64,000 nucleotides of DNA from Campylobacter ureolyticus ACS-301-V-Sch3b (lineage in GTDB: Bacteria > Campylobacterota > Campylobacteria > Campylobacterales > Campylobacteraceae), in contig NZ_KE340326.1 in assembly GCF_000413435.1 (NCBI RefSeq), forward strand, positions 813,809 through 877,808, written 5' to 3'. Within the stretch, counting starts at the first letter, position 1. Every line of letters begins with the position of its first letter. The notes under the pieces were generated by a model. It saw only the letters and a list, made by a program, of their open reading frames with translations, was not told where the DNA came from and searched no databases. This document shows positions 8,571-26,867 of this stretch, piece after piece. A program made the position numbers and the translations under genes.

Positions 8571-8948
8571 ATGGCAATTACAAAAGAAGATGTATTAGAA
8601 TATATTTCTAATTTAACAGTTTTAGAGTTAAGTGAATTAGTTAAAGAATTTGAAGAGAAATTCGGTGTTAGTGCAGCACCAGTAATGGTTGCAGGTGCAG
8701 CAGGTGGTGCAGCAGGCGGTGATGGTGCAGATGAAAAAACAGAATTTGATGTTGTATTACTTGATGCAGGTGATAAAAAAATTAATGTTATTAAAGTTGT
8801 AAGAGCTTTAACAGGATTAGGACTTAAAGAAGCAAAAGATGCTACTGAAAAAACACCTTCAACTCTTAAAGAAGGAATCAGTAAAGAAGATGCTGAAGCA
8901 GCTAAAAAACAACTTGAAGAAGCTGGAGCTAAAGTCGAGCTTAAATAA
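8571..8948 (+). CDS. rplL: 50S ribosomal protein L7/L12
   Basis: The 125-residue protein has an N-terminal dimer/L10-binding helix pair ([21 protein letters not shown]). An Ala/Gly-rich hinge near residues 41-55 leads to the C-terminal factor-binding domain ([40 protein letters not shown]). It forms the multi-copy stalk that binds EF-Tu and EF-G. It sits 26 bases after rplJ with ribosome binding site AGGAG. Confidence 0.99.
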   Translation: MAITKEDVLEYISNLTVLELSELVKEFEEKFGVSAAPVMVAGAAGGAAGGDGADEKTEFDVVLLDAGDKKINVIKVVRALTGLGLKEAKDATEKTPSTLKEGISKEDAEAAKKQLEEAGAKVELK

Positions 8949-8957
8949 AACAAAAAT

Positions 8958-9015
8958 GAAGGAGGGTAAGCCTTCCTTCAAAACATTTCGTGCTAACTTT
9001 AGCACCAATTTTTCT
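8958..9015 (+). terminator. Two hairpins between rplL and rpoB (attenuator-like)
   Basis: The first stem is 8958-8966 with 8971-8979 (9 bp, one G-U). The second is GTGCTAA (8990-8996) with TTAGCAC (8999-9005) and is followed by a T-rich stretch. The rplL-rpoB gap is a known site of partial termination in E. coli, where it lowers rpoBC relative to rplJL. These hairpins could do the same here. Confidence 0.55.
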
Positions 9016-9032
9016 TTCAAATTTTGCCATGA

Positions 9033-17682
<8,650 letters not shown>

Positions 17683-17692
17683 ATTTAAAACA

Positions 17693-17740
17693 CTAAATTT
17701 CAAAAGGGATAACCTTTTGAAATTTAGATAAATTTTGTAT
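17693..17740 (+). terminator. Strong hairpin ending the rpoBC operon
   Basis: A 15-bp perfect stem (17693-17707 with 17713-17727) encloses a 5-base loop GATAA. The tail ATAAATTTTG is only moderately T-rich, but the stem is the longest perfect short-loop hairpin in the window. Confidence 0.8.
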
Positions 17741-17743
17741 AAT
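17736..17743 (+). promoter_or_regulatory. -10 box before doxX-like gene
   Basis: TATAAT (17738-17743), preceded by TTTTG, lies 26 bases before the ATG at 17770. It sits directly after the rpoC terminator, which fits independent expression of the next gene. Confidence 0.55.
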
Positions 17744-17769
17744 GACATAAATTTATTTAGGAGAAATTT

Positions 17770-18168
17770 ATGTCTAAATATCTAAATTATCCAAATTTTG
17801 GATTATTAATTCTTAGGATATTTTTAGGAATTTGCGTTTTATATCATGGACTTTTTAAACTAAAATTTGGAATAGAACCTGTTGCTTCACTTCTTATAAA
17901 TGCTAAAATACCTTCATTTTTATCTTATTTTGTATATCTTGGTGAAATTTTAGCACCAGTTATGATAATATTTGGAATTTATACTCGCTTTGCCTCTATT
18001 ATGTTAATAGCAACATCTGGTGTGATTTTATATGTTGCATATATGGATAAGCTTTTTGCTGTTACAAATTTTGGCGGGCTTGTACCTGAGATAGTTTATC
18101 TTTATTTAGGTGCGTCTTTATGCTTATTATTTTGCGGCGGTGGCAAATTCAGCATAAAAAATGATTAA
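17770..18168 (+). CDS. DoxX family membrane protein
   Basis: The 132-residue protein has four hydrophobic segments and the DoxX-like pattern FGLLILRIFLGICVLYHGLFKL near the N terminus, then ILAPVMIIFGIYTRFASIML. The family is of poorly known function; some members join redox or thiol-stress complexes in the inner membrane. It has its own -10 box and ribosome binding site (TAGGAG) and sits alone between rpoC and rpsL. The 245 bases after it hold no gene I can support. Confidence 0.8.
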   Translation: MSKYLNYPNFGLLILRIFLGICVLYHGLFKLKFGIEPVASLLINAKIPSFLSYFVYLGEILAPVMIIFGIYTRFASIMLIATSGVILYVAYMDKLFAVTNFGGLVPEIVYLYLGASLCLLFCGGGKFSIKND

Positions 18169-18413
18169 AGGATTTTAAAAATATGTTACTTATAAAAATG
18201 CAAAACTCATAAATATGGGAGTTGCTACCGTAAAAGCCTTATATAATGAGTTTTTAATTTTATAAAAAAAGCAATTATGAAGAAATTTAAAAATCATCTA
18301 TTTTACAATATCTACTGTTAAATCTTTGATATTTAGTAGGTTTTAACATTTTTTAAGCAGTTTTTAGATAATATTAGGTCTTTTTAATAAATTTAATGAT
18401 GAAAGGAATTATT

Positions 18414-18788
18414 GTGCCAACCATTAATCAATTGGTCAGAAAAGAACGCAAAAAAGTGATTCAAAAATCAAAATCACCAGCGTTACAAAATTGTCCTCAA
18501 AGAAGAGGAGTTTGTACTAGGGTTTATACAACAACCCCTAAAAAACCAAACTCAGCTTTGAGAAAAGTTGCCAAAGTTAGGCTTACAAGTGGATTTGAAG
18601 TTATTAGTTATATAGGCGGTGAAGGTCACAACCTACAAGAGCACTCTATCGTTTTAGTAAGAGGCGGAAGAGTAAAAGACTTACCTGGTGTTAAATACCA
18701 CATCGTTCGTGGAGCATTGGATACAGCAGGCGTTGCAAAAAGAACTGTTTCAAGATCTAAATACGGTGCTAAACGCCCTAAAAAATAG
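18414..18788 (+). CDS. rpsL: 30S ribosomal protein S12
   Basis: The protein is 124 residues and starts at GTG 18414 to give the conserved [19 protein letters not shown] at 18402-18407 is 6 bases upstream. In-frame ATG codons at 18396 and 18399 would add a non-conserved tail and are rejected. The decoding-site loops [10 protein letters not shown] and [12 protein letters not shown] are intact, with the lysines matched to streptomycin-sensitive S12. First gene of rpsL-rpsG-fusA. Confidence 0.97.
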   Translation: MPTINQLVRKERKKVIQKSKSPALQNCPQRRGVCTRVYTTTPKKPNSALRKVAKVRLTSGFEVISYIGGEGHNLQEHSIVLVRGGRVKDLPGVKYHIVRGALDTAGVAKRTVSRSKYGAKRPKK

Positions 18789-18853
18789 TTTAGCTAACAA
18801 AAACAGACTAGCCCTTGATTTGGCTAAGTTTGAGTAAAATTTTATAAATTTGA

Positions 18854-19336
<483 letters not shown>

Positions 19337-19348
19337 GGAGTTGTTATT

Positions 19349-21424
19349 ATGGCTAGAAAAACACCTTTACATATGGTTAGAAATATCGGTATCGCTGCTC
19401 ACATCGATGCTGGTAAAACAACAACAAGTGAGAGAATTTTATTCTTTACAGGAGTTAGTCATAAAATTGGCGAAACTCACGAGGGTACAGCTACAATGGA
19501 CTGGATGGCTCAAGAAAAAGAAAGAGGCATCACAATTACATCAGCTGCTACAACATGTTTTTGGAAAAATCACCAAATCAACCTTATAGACACCCCAGGA
19601 CACGTTGATTTTACAATCGAAGTTGAAAGATCAATGAGAGTTTTAGATGGTGCTGTTGCGGTATTTTGTTCAGTTGGTGGTGTTCAACCTCAAAGTGAAA
19701 CTGTTTGGAGACAAGCAAATAAATACCATGTTCCAAGAATTGTTTTTGTAAATAAAATGGACAGAGTTGGGGCAAATTTTTACAATGTTGAACAACAAAT
19801 TAAAGATAGATTAAAAGCAAATCCTGTACCACTTCAAATTCCAATTGGTGCAGAAGATGACTTTAAAGGCGTTGTTGATTTAGTAAATATGAAAGCTTTA
19901 GTTTGGGAAGATGATACAAAACCAACAACTTATGTTGAAAGAGAAATTCCTGCTGAGCTAATGGATAAAGCAAAAGAATACCATGATAAATTAATTGAAG
20001 CTGTTGCTGAAACTGATGATGCATTAATGGATAAATACTTCAGTGGTGAACAATTAAGCGTAGATGAGATTAAAGAGGGTATTAAAAAAGCTTGTTTAAA
20101 TTTAAGTATAATTCCTATGATGTGCGGAACCGCTTTTAAAAATAAAGGCGTTCAACCACTTCTTGATGCAATTGTTGATTATTTGCCAGCACCTGATGAG
20201 GTTGCTGATATTAGAGGCGAGTACGAAAACGGAGATGAGGTTTTTGTAGAATCATCAGATGATGGTGAGTTTGCCGGACTTGCATTTAAGATTATGACAG
20301 ATCCTTTCGTTGGTCAGCTTACTTTTGTTAGAGCCTATAGAGGCATCCTAGAAAGTGGAAGCTATGTTTACAATACTGTAAAAGGCAAAAAAGAAAGAAT
20401 TGGAAGAATTCTTAGAATGCACTCAAACAAAAGAGAAGAAATTAAAGAACTTTATGCTGGAGAAATTGGTGCTGTTGTGGGACTAAAAGATACTCTAACA
20501 GGTGACACATTAGCTGGAGAAAAAGATCAAGTAATACTTGAAAAAATGGATTTTCCAGATCCAGTTATAAGTGTTGCAGTTGAGCCTAAAACAAAAGCAG
20601 ATCAAGAAAAAATGGGTATTGCGCTTCAAAAACTAGCTCAAGAAGATCCAAGCTTTCAAGTAAAAACTGATGAAGAAAGCGGTCAAACCATTATTAGCGG
20701 CATGGGTGAGCTACACCTTGAAGTTATCGTTGATAGAATGCTTAGAGAGTTTAAAGTTGATGCTGAAATAGGTAAACCACAAGTTGCATATCGTGAAACT
20801 ATTAGAAAAACAGTTGAGCAAGAATATAAATATGCTAAACAATCAGGTGGTCGTGGTCAATATGGTCATGTTTATTTACGACTTGAACCGCTCGAGCCAG
20901 GCACTGGATATGAGTTTGTTAACGATATTAAAGGTGGTGCTATTCCAAAAGAATATATTCCAGCTGTTGACAAAGGCTGCCAAGAAGCAATGCAAGGTGG
21001 AGTTTTAGCAGGATATCCAGTTGAGGATGTTAGGGTAACTGTATATGATGGAAGTTATCACGAAGTTGATAGTTCTGAAATGGCATTTAAACTAGCTGCT
21101 TCAATGGGCTTTAAAGAAGGTGCTAGAAAAGCAGGAGCTGTTATACTTGAACCAGTTATGAAAGTTGAAATTGAGACACCAGAAGAGTATATGGGTGATG
21201 TTATAGGTGATATTAATAAACGCCGTGGTCAAGTTAATAATATGGGCGATAGAGGTGGAAATAAAATAATTGATGCATTTTGCCCACTAGCTGAGATGTT
21301 TGGCTATTCAACAGATTTAAGAAGTCAAACTCAAGGTCGTGCAACTTACTCAATGGAATTTGATCACTACGATGAGGTTCCAAAAAATGTAAGCGAAGAG
21401 ATAATTAAACAAAGAAACGGCTAA
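19349..21424 (+). CDS. fusA: Elongation factor G
   Basis: The 691-residue translocation GTPase has G motifs [15 protein letters not shown], the RGITITSAA switch [10 protein letters not shown] and FVNKMDR. Domains II-V follow, including GRGQYGHV and the domain V end [19 protein letters not shown]. It drives tRNA-mRNA translocation and, with RRF, ribosome recycling. It has ribosome binding site AAGGAG and is the last gene of the operon, followed by a clean terminator. Confidence 0.99.
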   Translation: MARKTPLHMVRNIGIAAHIDAGKTTTSERILFFTGVSHKIGETHEGTATMDWMAQEKERGITITSAATTCFWKNHQINLIDTPGHVDFTIEVERSMRVLDGAVAVFCSVGGVQPQSETVWRQANKYHVPRIVFVNKMDRVGANFYNVEQQIKDRLKANPVPLQIPIGAEDDFKGVVDLVNMKALVWEDDTKPTTYVEREIPAELMDKAKEYHDKLIEAVAETDDALMDKYFSGEQLSVDEIKEGIKKACLNLSIIPMMCGTAFKNKGVQPLLDAIVDYLPAPDEVADIRGEYENGDEVFVESSDDGEFAGLAFKIMTDPFVGQLTFVRAYRGILESGSYVYNTVKGKKERIGRILRMHSNKREEIKELYAGEIGAVVGLKDTLTGDTLAGEKDQVILEKMDFPDPVISVAVEPKTKADQEKMGIALQKLAQEDPSFQVKTDEESGQTIISGMGELHLEVIVDRMLREFKVDAEIGKPQVAYRETIRKTVEQEYKYAKQSGGRGQYGHVYLRLEPLEPGTGYEFVNDIKGGAIPKEYIPAVDKGCQEAMQGGVLAGYPVEDVRVTVYDGSYHEVDSSEMAFKLAASMGFKEGARKAGAVILEPVMKVEIETPEEYMGDVIGDINKRRGQVNNMGDRGGNKIIDAFCPLAEMFGYSTDLRSQTQGRATYSMEFDHYDEVPKNVSEEIIKQRNG

Positions 21425-21428
21425 ATTT

Positions 21429-21457
21429 AAGGGGTAGAATTTTACCCCTTTTTATTT
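21429..21457 (+). terminator. Terminator of rpsL-rpsG-fusA
   Basis: An 8-bp stem (AAGGGGTA 21429-21436 with TACCCCTT 21443-21450) is followed at once by a T-rich tail. The 270 bases that follow are nearly all A and T and hold no gene, ending in the T32 tract. Confidence 0.9.
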
Positions 21458-21655
21458 TTTTAAAAATTTTTACCTTTTAAAATTTTTTAAATTTCCGCTG
21501 AAATTGATTAAATTTTATTTTATTTTTTAAATTTTTTTCCTCTGTTTTTTTTGCTTTAAAATTTATTTTATTTTTTATTTTTCAAAATTCAAATTTATGC
21601 GGTTTTATATATTAAAATAAACTTATAATTTATAATTAATATTTTTATTTAAGTC

Positions 21656-21696
<41 letters not shown>

Positions 21697-21726
21697 GCTT
21701 TTTAAATTTTATTTAAAGGTATATTT

Positions 21727-22113
21727 ATGAAAAATTTAGTCTCTGTTTTAGTTTTAACAATTTTTTTAGCTGGTTGCAATCTTGCACAACCTTCACCAAA
21801 TTTAGGCACGAAAGCTGAAAATATTAAGCTTAACAAAAGCACAAAAACCGAAGTAATTCAAATTTTAGGTCACCCAAATTCTAAATCATCAAATAGATAT
21901 AGTGATGTTTGGAATTATTATAATAATGATTATAGTGATACAGTTTCCATTAGTTTTAATAAGAAAGGTATCGTAGATGATGTTTCCATTCGCTCAACTG
22001 GTGATGGGTCAAGTTCTTTTGCTGATGATATCACAAAAGATGCCACCAATACTCTTAAAAACGAAGCATCCACTGCTATAAGAGACAGTCTTAGGGGTAT
22101 TTTTAGAAGATAA
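21727..22113 (+). CDS. Small lipoprotein with SmpA/BamE-like domain
   Basis: The 128-residue protein has a lipoprotein signal (hydrophobic segment ending LAGC, Cys 17), so it is probably anchored in the outer membrane. Residues about 30-90 (KLNKSTKTEVIQILGHPN, DVWNYYNND, VSISFNKKGIVDDVSI) follow the SmpA/OmlA pattern of a start helix and a strand pair after a GxP turn. BamE proper assists the BAM complex, but SmpA-like domains also occur in unrelated lipoproteins. It is monocistronic between a T32 promoter and a terminator. Confidence 0.75.
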   Translation: MKNLVSVLVLTIFLAGCNLAQPSPNLGTKAENIKLNKSTKTEVIQILGHPNSKSSNRYSDVWNYYNNDYSDTVSISFNKKGIVDDVSIRSTGDGSSSFADDITKDATNTLKNEASTAIRDSLRGIFRR

Positions 22114-22122
22114 TTAAATTTT

Positions 22123-22146
22123 AGGCTCAAATTTGAGCCTTTCTCT
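22123..22146 (+). terminator. Terminator after BamE-like lipoprotein
   Basis: An 18-base perfect palindrome (22123-22140) starts and ends with AGGCTC/GAGCCT and is followed by TTTCTCTC. It can form a 7-bp stem with a 4-base loop. Confidence 0.75.
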
Positions 22147-22188
22147 CAAAATTATACAAATTTCAATATAGTTTAATTTCAAATAAGA

Positions 22189-22194
22189 TAAAAT
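22189..22194 (+). promoter_or_regulatory. -10 box for tRNA-Arg
   Basis: TAAAAT (22189-22194) lies 21 bases before the tRNA 5' end, behind T/A-rich DNA. No clear -35 box is visible. Confidence 0.45.
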
Positions 22195-22214
22195 AACGAT
22201 TTGAATTAAAATTT

Positions 22215-22291
22215 CTCCTCATAGCTCAGCAGGATAGAGCGCAAAATTCCTAATTTTGAGGCCGTGAGTTCGAATCTCGCTGAGGAGACCA
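22215..22291 (+). tRNA. tRNA-Arg (anticodon CCT)
   Basis: The 77-base tRNA has a CTCCTCA/TGAGGAG acceptor stem, anticodon stem CAAAA/TTTTG with loop TTCCTAA (anticodon CCT, reading AGG), T-arm GAGTTCGAATCTC and encoded CCA. tRNA 3' ends are common integration sites, but no integrase or repeated end sequence is seen nearby. Confidence 0.96.
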
Positions 22292-22402
22292 CTTTTTATA
22301 CTTATTAAGGTTATATTAATATTTTAAACACGCTTTTTTAAACAAAAATCCAGTATTCGTGGCATATTTCAAGCAGTAGTAAATTTTTATGATATAAAAA
22401 GA

Positions 22403-22408
22403 TATAAT
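22403..22408 (+). promoter_or_regulatory. -10 box before sulP-like gene
   Basis: TATAAT at 22403-22408 lies 60 bases before the preferred ATG at 22468. No good -35 box is present, as usual in this genome. Confidence 0.45.
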
Positions 22409-22467
22409 GCTTACTAAGATTCAAATAGGTGAATTGTATTTATTAATAATTTATGCAGGTAGATAAT

Positions 22468-23973
22468 ATGAAAGATTTTATCCCAGAGTTTTTTATAGGC
22501 TTAAAAAATTATAATTTTAAGATGTTTTTAAATGATATGGCCGCAGGTATCATAGTGGCTATTGTTGCATTGCCATTATCTATAGCTCTTGGAATTGCAT
22601 CGGGAGTAACGCCTGAAGTTGGGCTTATTACTGCTGTTATTGGGTGTTTTATTGTAGCCATTTTAGGTGGAACAAAATTTCAAATAGCAGGACCAACTGG
22701 CGCATTTATTGTGATTGTTTATAGTATTATAGAGCAACACGGCATGTTGGGATTAACCATTGCAACGATGATGGCTGGCGTAATGCTTGTAGTTATAGGT
22801 TTTTTAAAAGGTGGAGAAATTATAAAATTTATCCCATATCCAGTTGTAGCAGGATTTACAAGTGGCATTGCCGTAACGATTTTTTCAAGTCAGATAAAAG
22901 ATATTTTAGGCTTAGGTGTTGAAAAAATTCCAGCTCAATTTATGGAACAAATTTTGTGTTACATACAAAATATTCAAACACTAAATTTCTACGCAATTTT
23001 AATAACCATAGTATCTATTTTTATAATTATTTTATGGCCAAAAATTCCAAAATTTGGCAAATTAATACCTAGTATGTTAGTTTCTGTGATTGTTTTAACG
23101 CTTTTGGTTCAGTTTTTTACCATTCCTACTGAAACCATTGGCTCAAGGTTTGGAAGCTTGGATTTAAAAATTACTTTTGTAAATTTTAATGGAATTAGCT
23201 TTGAACTTATTAAGTCTTTATTGCCAGCATCCATAACAATTGCGGTTTTAGCTGGTATTGAGTCACTTTTATCTGCGGTAGTTGCAGATGGTATGACAAA
23301 TGATAGACACAATTCAAACACAGAACTTGTCGGACAAGGTTTTGCAAATATTGCTTCTGCGGCCATTGGAGGCATTCCTGTAACTGGAGCGATTGCAAGA
23401 ACTGCAACTAATATAAAAAATGGTGCAAAAAGCCCTGTTTCTGCTATGATAAGCTCGATTGCCTTATTTATTATGGTTATGGTTTTACTAAATTTTGTAA
23501 ATCTTATACCTATGGCATCTCTTGGTGCGATTTTGCTAGTAATTTCATACAATATGGGCGAATGGGAGTATTTTAAACAAATCAAAAAAGCGCCAAGAAG
23601 TGATTATTTTGTTTTTATTGCGACATTTTTATTAACGGTATTTTTTGATTTGATTATTGGTATATCAGTTGGTATGATATTTGCTTTGATTATATTTATG
23701 AAGCGAATGAGTGATTTAACAAATTTTGAAATGATTACAAAAGATTTAAAACATGCTGATGGCAATATATTAGAAATTCCAAATGGAGTTCTTGTTTATA
23801 ACATAAATGGTCCTTTTTTCTTCGGTGCTGCAGAGAAATTTTCTAATATGCTACTAGATATAGTCAAACCTAAAACAAAAATAATTGTTGTAAATTTAGA
23901 AAATGTTCCTTTAATTGATGCTACTGGATATAGAGGATTAAAAATTTTTTATAATAATTGTAAAAAAAAATGA
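22468..23973 (+). CDS. SulP family anion transporter, STAS domain cut by frameshift
   Basis: The 501-residue product has about 10-12 hydrophobic segments and SulP signatures (AAGIIVAIVALPLSIALGIASG, FQIAGPTGAFIVIV, GIPVTGAIARTATN). The C-terminal cytoplasmic STAS domain begins around residue 430 (ILEIPNGVLVYNINGPFFFGAAEKF, VVNLENVPLIDATGYRGLKIF). SulP proteins import sulfate, bicarbonate or dicarboxylates; the substrate is unknown here. Translation stops early at a TGA directly after an A9 run (23962-23970). The missing end of the STAS domain continues in another frame at 23975-24166. The gene may be phase variable, truncated but active, or mis-sequenced. Confidence 0.85.
   Translation: MKDFIPEFFIGLKNYNFKMFLNDMAAGIIVAIVALPLSIALGIASGVTPEVGLITAVIGCFIVAILGGTKFQIAGPTGAFIVIVYSIIEQHGMLGLTIATMMAGVMLVVIGFLKGGEIIKFIPYPVVAGFTSGIAVTIFSSQIKDILGLGVEKIPAQFMEQILCYIQNIQTLNFYAILITIVSIFIIILWPKIPKFGKLIPSMLVSVIVLTLLVQFFTIPTETIGSRFGSLDLKITFVNFNGISFELIKSLLPASITIAVLAGIESLLSAVVADGMTNDRHNSNTELVGQGFANIASAAIGGIPVTGAIARTATNIKNGAKSPVSAMISSIALFIMVMVLLNFVNLIPMASLGAILLVISYNMGEWEYFKQIKKAPRSDYFVFIATFLLTVFFDLIIGISVGMIFALIIFMKRMSDLTNFEMITKDLKHADGNILEIPNGVLVYNINGPFFFGAAEKFSNMLLDIVKPKTKIIVVNLENVPLIDATGYRGLKIFYNNCKKK
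23962..23970 (+). repeat. A9 homopolymer at the SulP frameshift
   Basis: Nine A residues immediately precede the TGA stop. With eight A the frame would read on through NCKKNELKIYFCGIRSR into the downstream STAS fragment; with ten A it would stop within two codons. Confidence 0.85.
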
Positions 23974-23974
23974 G

Positions 23975-24166
23975 TTGAAAATATATTTTTGTGGAATAAG
24001 AAGTAGGGTTTATAAAATTTTAAAAAATTATGGTTTTATAGATGAGATACAAAAAGAAAATATTTTTAAAGACTTAAAAGCAAATATTGATTATTTAAAG
24101 GATTTTGAGCCTAAAGAGTTATATCCAAATAAAAAAGTAGATTCTTTAACTAGAGATAACAAGTAG
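23975..24166 (+). pseudogene. Out-of-frame 3' part of the SulP STAS domain
   Basis: This 63-residue stretch (KIYFCGIRSRVYKILKNYGFIDEI) is the expected last helix-strand part of a STAS domain. It lies in the +1 frame relative to the SulP gene and directly abuts its stop. It has no ribosome binding site of its own, only a TTG at 23975, so it is best read as the displaced end of the same gene. Confidence 0.8.
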
Positions 24167-24202
24167 TCTAAAAAGCTCAAATAAATCTATATAAAGTAAC
24201 AG

Positions 24203-25222
24203 TTATTTTTCAGCTTTGTTGCTTAACATTACAGCTATAAATTCTGTTTTAGGATTGATTTTAAGTGCGATTTGAATAGTCATGGTTAGTGGAACTGCTA
24301 AAAAAAGTCCACCTATTCCCAAAACATATCCCCATAAAAGTAAGCTAAAAAGCACAGTTATAGTTGAGATTCCAAGCTCTTCGCCAACTAATCTTGGCTC
24401 TAAAATTACTCCAAAAATAATATTTGCTGCTACATATAGCGCTACAACCCAAATAGTATCTGAAAAATTTCCACTTATTAATGCTACAAAAACAGCTGGT
24501 ACAGCAGCTACAAAAGAACCAATTGTAGGTATATAATTCATTATAAAAGCAACTATTCCCCATAAAACTGCGTATGGAATGCCTAAATAATAAAGCCCAA
24601 AACCTATAACAAGTCCAGTTGCTGCTGAAACTATTGTTTTTATAAAAAGATATCTTTTAAGATTATAGACAAAAGAGTTTACAAAAACAACAGCATTTGA
24701 ATATTTACGGCTTAGATATTTTACTTTTTCTTGCATAACTCTTGTTTCAAAAAGCATGAATGCAACAAGTAAAAGTACAAAAAGCCACATCGACATCATC
24801 GAACCTGTTTTTCTAACAAGTGAGCTTGTTGTTGTGATAATTTTATTAGATTCTAGGTTAAACATATTTGGATCAAAAACTATCATATCTCTAAAATCTG
24901 TGCTATTTAGTTTTTCCATCCATTCATTTAGCAATACTTGAAATTTTCTATTAAACTCAGGAAGTTGTCCTAAAAAGTCAAACATCGTAGTAACTGCAAC
25001 ACTTCCGATAAATGCTAAAAATCCAAGCAGTAAAAATGCTACAAATATAAATGAAATAGTTCTTGGAATTTTAATTTTTTCTAAGGCGTCTAAAACAGGA
25101 GAAGTTACAATTGCTATAAAAGTAGCTAATAAAAACGGCACTACTACCGAGTTTGCGGCTTTTAAACCTGCAAAAATTATAATTATGGAAGCAAGAGTTA
25201 TTAAAGTTGTTTGTAGTCTCAA
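24203..25222 (-). CDS. AI-2E/PerM family transporter
   Basis: The 339-residue protein has about eight hydrophobic segments and the family pattern VVPFLLATFIAIVTSPVLDALEK near the N terminus. The C-terminal segment is VAFIMNYIPTIGSFVAAVPAV, LEPRLVGEELGISTITVLFSLLLWGYVLG. Members have been linked to export of AI-2 or to Na+/H+ exchange; the role is not predictable from sequence. The start is TTG 25222, with GAGGAA upstream. It converges on the broken sulP gene with a 36-base gap. Confidence 0.85.
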   Translation of the reverse strand: MRLQTTLITLASIIIIFAGLKAANSVVVPFLLATFIAIVTSPVLDALEKIKIPRTISFIFVAFLLLGFLAFIGSVAVTTMFDFLGQLPEFNRKFQVLLNEWMEKLNSTDFRDMIVFDPNMFNLESNKIITTTSSLVRKTGSMMSMWLFVLLLVAFMLFETRVMQEKVKYLSRKYSNAVVFVNSFVYNLKRYLFIKTIVSAATGLVIGFGLYYLGIPYAVLWGIVAFIMNYIPTIGSFVAAVPAVFVALISGNFSDTIWVVALYVAANIIFGVILEPRLVGEELGISTITVLFSLLLWGYVLGIGGLFLAVPLTMTIQIALKINPKTEFIAVMLSNKAEK

Positions 25223-25253
25223 AATAAATTCCTCAAATTTACTAAATTTTGTA

Positions 25254-25262
25254 ATTTTAGCA
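25254..25262 (-). promoter_or_regulatory. Extended -10 promoter of the AI-2E family gene
   Basis: On the minus strand the bases read TGCTAAAAT behind a run of T, an extended -10 box about 30 bases before the TTG start at 25222. Confidence 0.55.
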
Positions 25263-25307
25263 AAAAGATATAAAAATATAATAAAAATTTTGATTTGATG
25301 AATAGAA

Positions 25308-25382
25308 AAGTAAGTTGATTTTACAAGACAAAGTACAAAATTTATTTTTAGTTAAATTTTGAGTTGTGCTATCAACTTACTT
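25308..25382. other. Nested inverted-repeat element between two minus-strand genes
   Basis: Outer arms 25308-25319 and 25371-25382 are a 12-bp perfect inverted repeat. Inside is a second 9-bp repeat (25336-25344 with 25353-25361), and a 4-bp ACAA/TTGT pairing lies between. The whole 75 bases can fold into one long stem-loop on either strand. It lies between the terminator at 25404 and the AI-2E gene promoter, so it belongs to neither gene. Confidence 0.5.
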
Positions 25383-25403
25383 AAATGCATTTTGGCAAAA
25401 TAA

Positions 25404-25430
25404 GCAAATTTTAAAAAATCTCAAATTTGC
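25404..25430 (-). terminator. Terminator after carboxynorspermidine dehydrogenase
   Basis: On the minus strand an 8-bp stem (25423-25430 with 25404-25411) lies 9 bases past the stop codon and is followed by TTATTTTG. Confidence 0.65.
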
Positions 25431-25439
25431 TTTAATTTT

Positions 25440-26702
25440 TTAAATTTCGCCCACTTTATAGCTTTCACCTGGTTTCATCTCAATTATCTTCCAAGGAAGT
25501 CCTTGCTTGTTAAGCTCATCCATAAAAGGTTTTGCGTCAAATTCCTCCATATTAAACACACCTTTACCACTCCACTTTCCAAGGGCTATCATTTTTGCAC
25601 CAATCATCGCTGGAACTCCTGTTGTATAGCTTACTCCTTGAGCTCCAGTTTGGGCATAGCACTCTTCGTGGTCGCAAACATTATAGATGTAAATTTGTTT
25701 TTCTTTGCCATCTTTTACTCCGCGAATCACACATCCGATATTGGTCTTGCCCTTTGTTCTTGCACCTAAGCTCGCAGGATCTGGTAAAAGTGTCTTTAAA
25801 AACTGAATAGGAACTATTTTTACGCCATTATGCTCGACCTCGTCGATGCGAAGCATTCCAACATTTTCAAGGCATTTCATATGGGTTAAATAGCTCTGTC
25901 CAAATGTCATAAAAAATCTAATTTGTTTTAAACCTTTGATATTTTTGCTAAGACTTTCAAGCTCTTCATGATATAAAAGATAACTATCTTTTACGCCAAT
26001 TTCTGGATAGTTCCATTTAAAGCCAATCTCCATAGGTTTTGTCTCTACCCACTCATCATTTTTCCAGTTTGTTTTTCGCTCATTAGTTGAGTTATGAGTT
26101 TTTTTCCAGTATCGTCCATTTGCTGAAACTTCTCTTAAATTTATCTCTGGGTTAAAGTTAGTTGCAAATGCATATCCGTGGTCTCCAGCGTTGCAATCAA
26201 GTATGTCGATATAGTGAATTTCATCAAAGAGATATTGCTGTGCATAGGCACAAAATACATTTGTAACACCCGGGTCAAAGCCACTTCCTAAAAGTCCCAA
26301 AACCCCAGCTTTTTTAAACTCATCATCTTTGGCCCATTGAAGTTTATACTCAAACTTAGCAGTATCTGGATGCTCGTAATTTGCAGTATCGATGTAGTTA
26401 ATTTTAGCTTTTACGCAAGCGTCCATTAGTGTTAAATCTTGATATGGAAGTGCGACATTTAGTAAAATTTCAGCACCTGTTTTTTTGATGAGACTAGCAA
26501 CTGCGTCTGTATCATCAGCATCAATTTGTGCGGTTTGAATCTCTACTCCAAGGCGCTCTTTTATAAATTTTGCTATTTTATCACATTTGCTTTTTGTTCT
26601 ACTTGCAAGAGTTATTTTGCTAAAGACATCACAATTTGCAGCAGCTTTGTAAGTTGCAACTTGGCTAACTCCACCAGCTCCAATTATTAGTAAATTTGCC
26701 AT
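25440..26702 (-). CDS. Carboxynorspermidine/carboxyspermidine dehydrogenase (saccharopine dehydrogenase fold)
   Basis: The 420-residue protein from ATG 26702 begins MANLLIIGAGGVSQVAT, an NAD(P)-binding Rossmann motif. An upstream in-frame extension is rejected because AAGGA sits just before this ATG. Other motifs are LNVALPYQDLTLMDACV, GSGFDPGVTNVFCAYA and DCNAGDHGYAFATNFNPEINLREVSANGRYW, typical of the carboxy(nor)spermidine branch rather than true saccharopine reductases. It condenses aspartate semialdehyde with putrescine or diaminopropane. In C. jejuni this route replaces the SAM-based spermidine pathway. The agmatine deiminase-like gene at 46.7 kb could feed it with putrescine. Confidence 0.88.
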   Translation of the reverse strand: MANLLIIGAGGVSQVATYKAAANCDVFSKITLASRTKSKCDKIAKFIKERLGVEIQTAQIDADDTDAVASLIKKTGAEILLNVALPYQDLTLMDACVKAKINYIDTANYEHPDTAKFEYKLQWAKDDEFKKAGVLGLLGSGFDPGVTNVFCAYAQQYLFDEIHYIDILDCNAGDHGYAFATNFNPEINLREVSANGRYWKKTHNSTNERKTNWKNDEWVETKPMEIGFKWNYPEIGVKDSYLLYHEELESLSKNIKGLKQIRFFMTFGQSYLTHMKCLENVGMLRIDEVEHNGVKIVPIQFLKTLLPDPASLGARTKGKTNIGCVIRGVKDGKEKQIYIYNVCDHEECYAQTGAQGVSYTTGVPAMIGAKMIALGKWSGKGVFNMEEFDAKPFMDELNKQGLPWKIIEMKPGESYKVGEI

Positions 26703-26728
26703 TTTTATCCTTTTTAAAAATTTTAGAT

Positions 26729-26737
26729 ATTTTAGCA
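26729..26737 (-). promoter_or_regulatory. Extended -10 promoter of the carboxynorspermidine dehydrogenase gene
   Basis: On the minus strand the bases read TGCTAAAAT behind TTT, about 27 bases before the ATG at 26702. This is the same box found before the AI-2E family gene. Confidence 0.55.
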
Positions 26738-26867
26738 AATAAACAATAACATTTCAAAATTTTATATGTCAATAATTTTGATAATTTATAGTTAAAGTGA
26801 AATATTTAATTATTTAACTTTTAAAAAATATCATTAACTAATAAAAATAAGTGAATTTAAGATAAAT

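Noticed and set aside
18169..18413. Possible tiny gene between doxX-like and rpsL (frame reading MGVATVKALYNEF near 18214)
   Set aside because: Only about 16 codons, no ribosome binding site, no recognisable family; at most a remnant.
22215..22291. tRNA-Arg as an integration site for a genomic island
   Set aside because: No integrase, no repeated tRNA 3' end and no change in base composition downstream.
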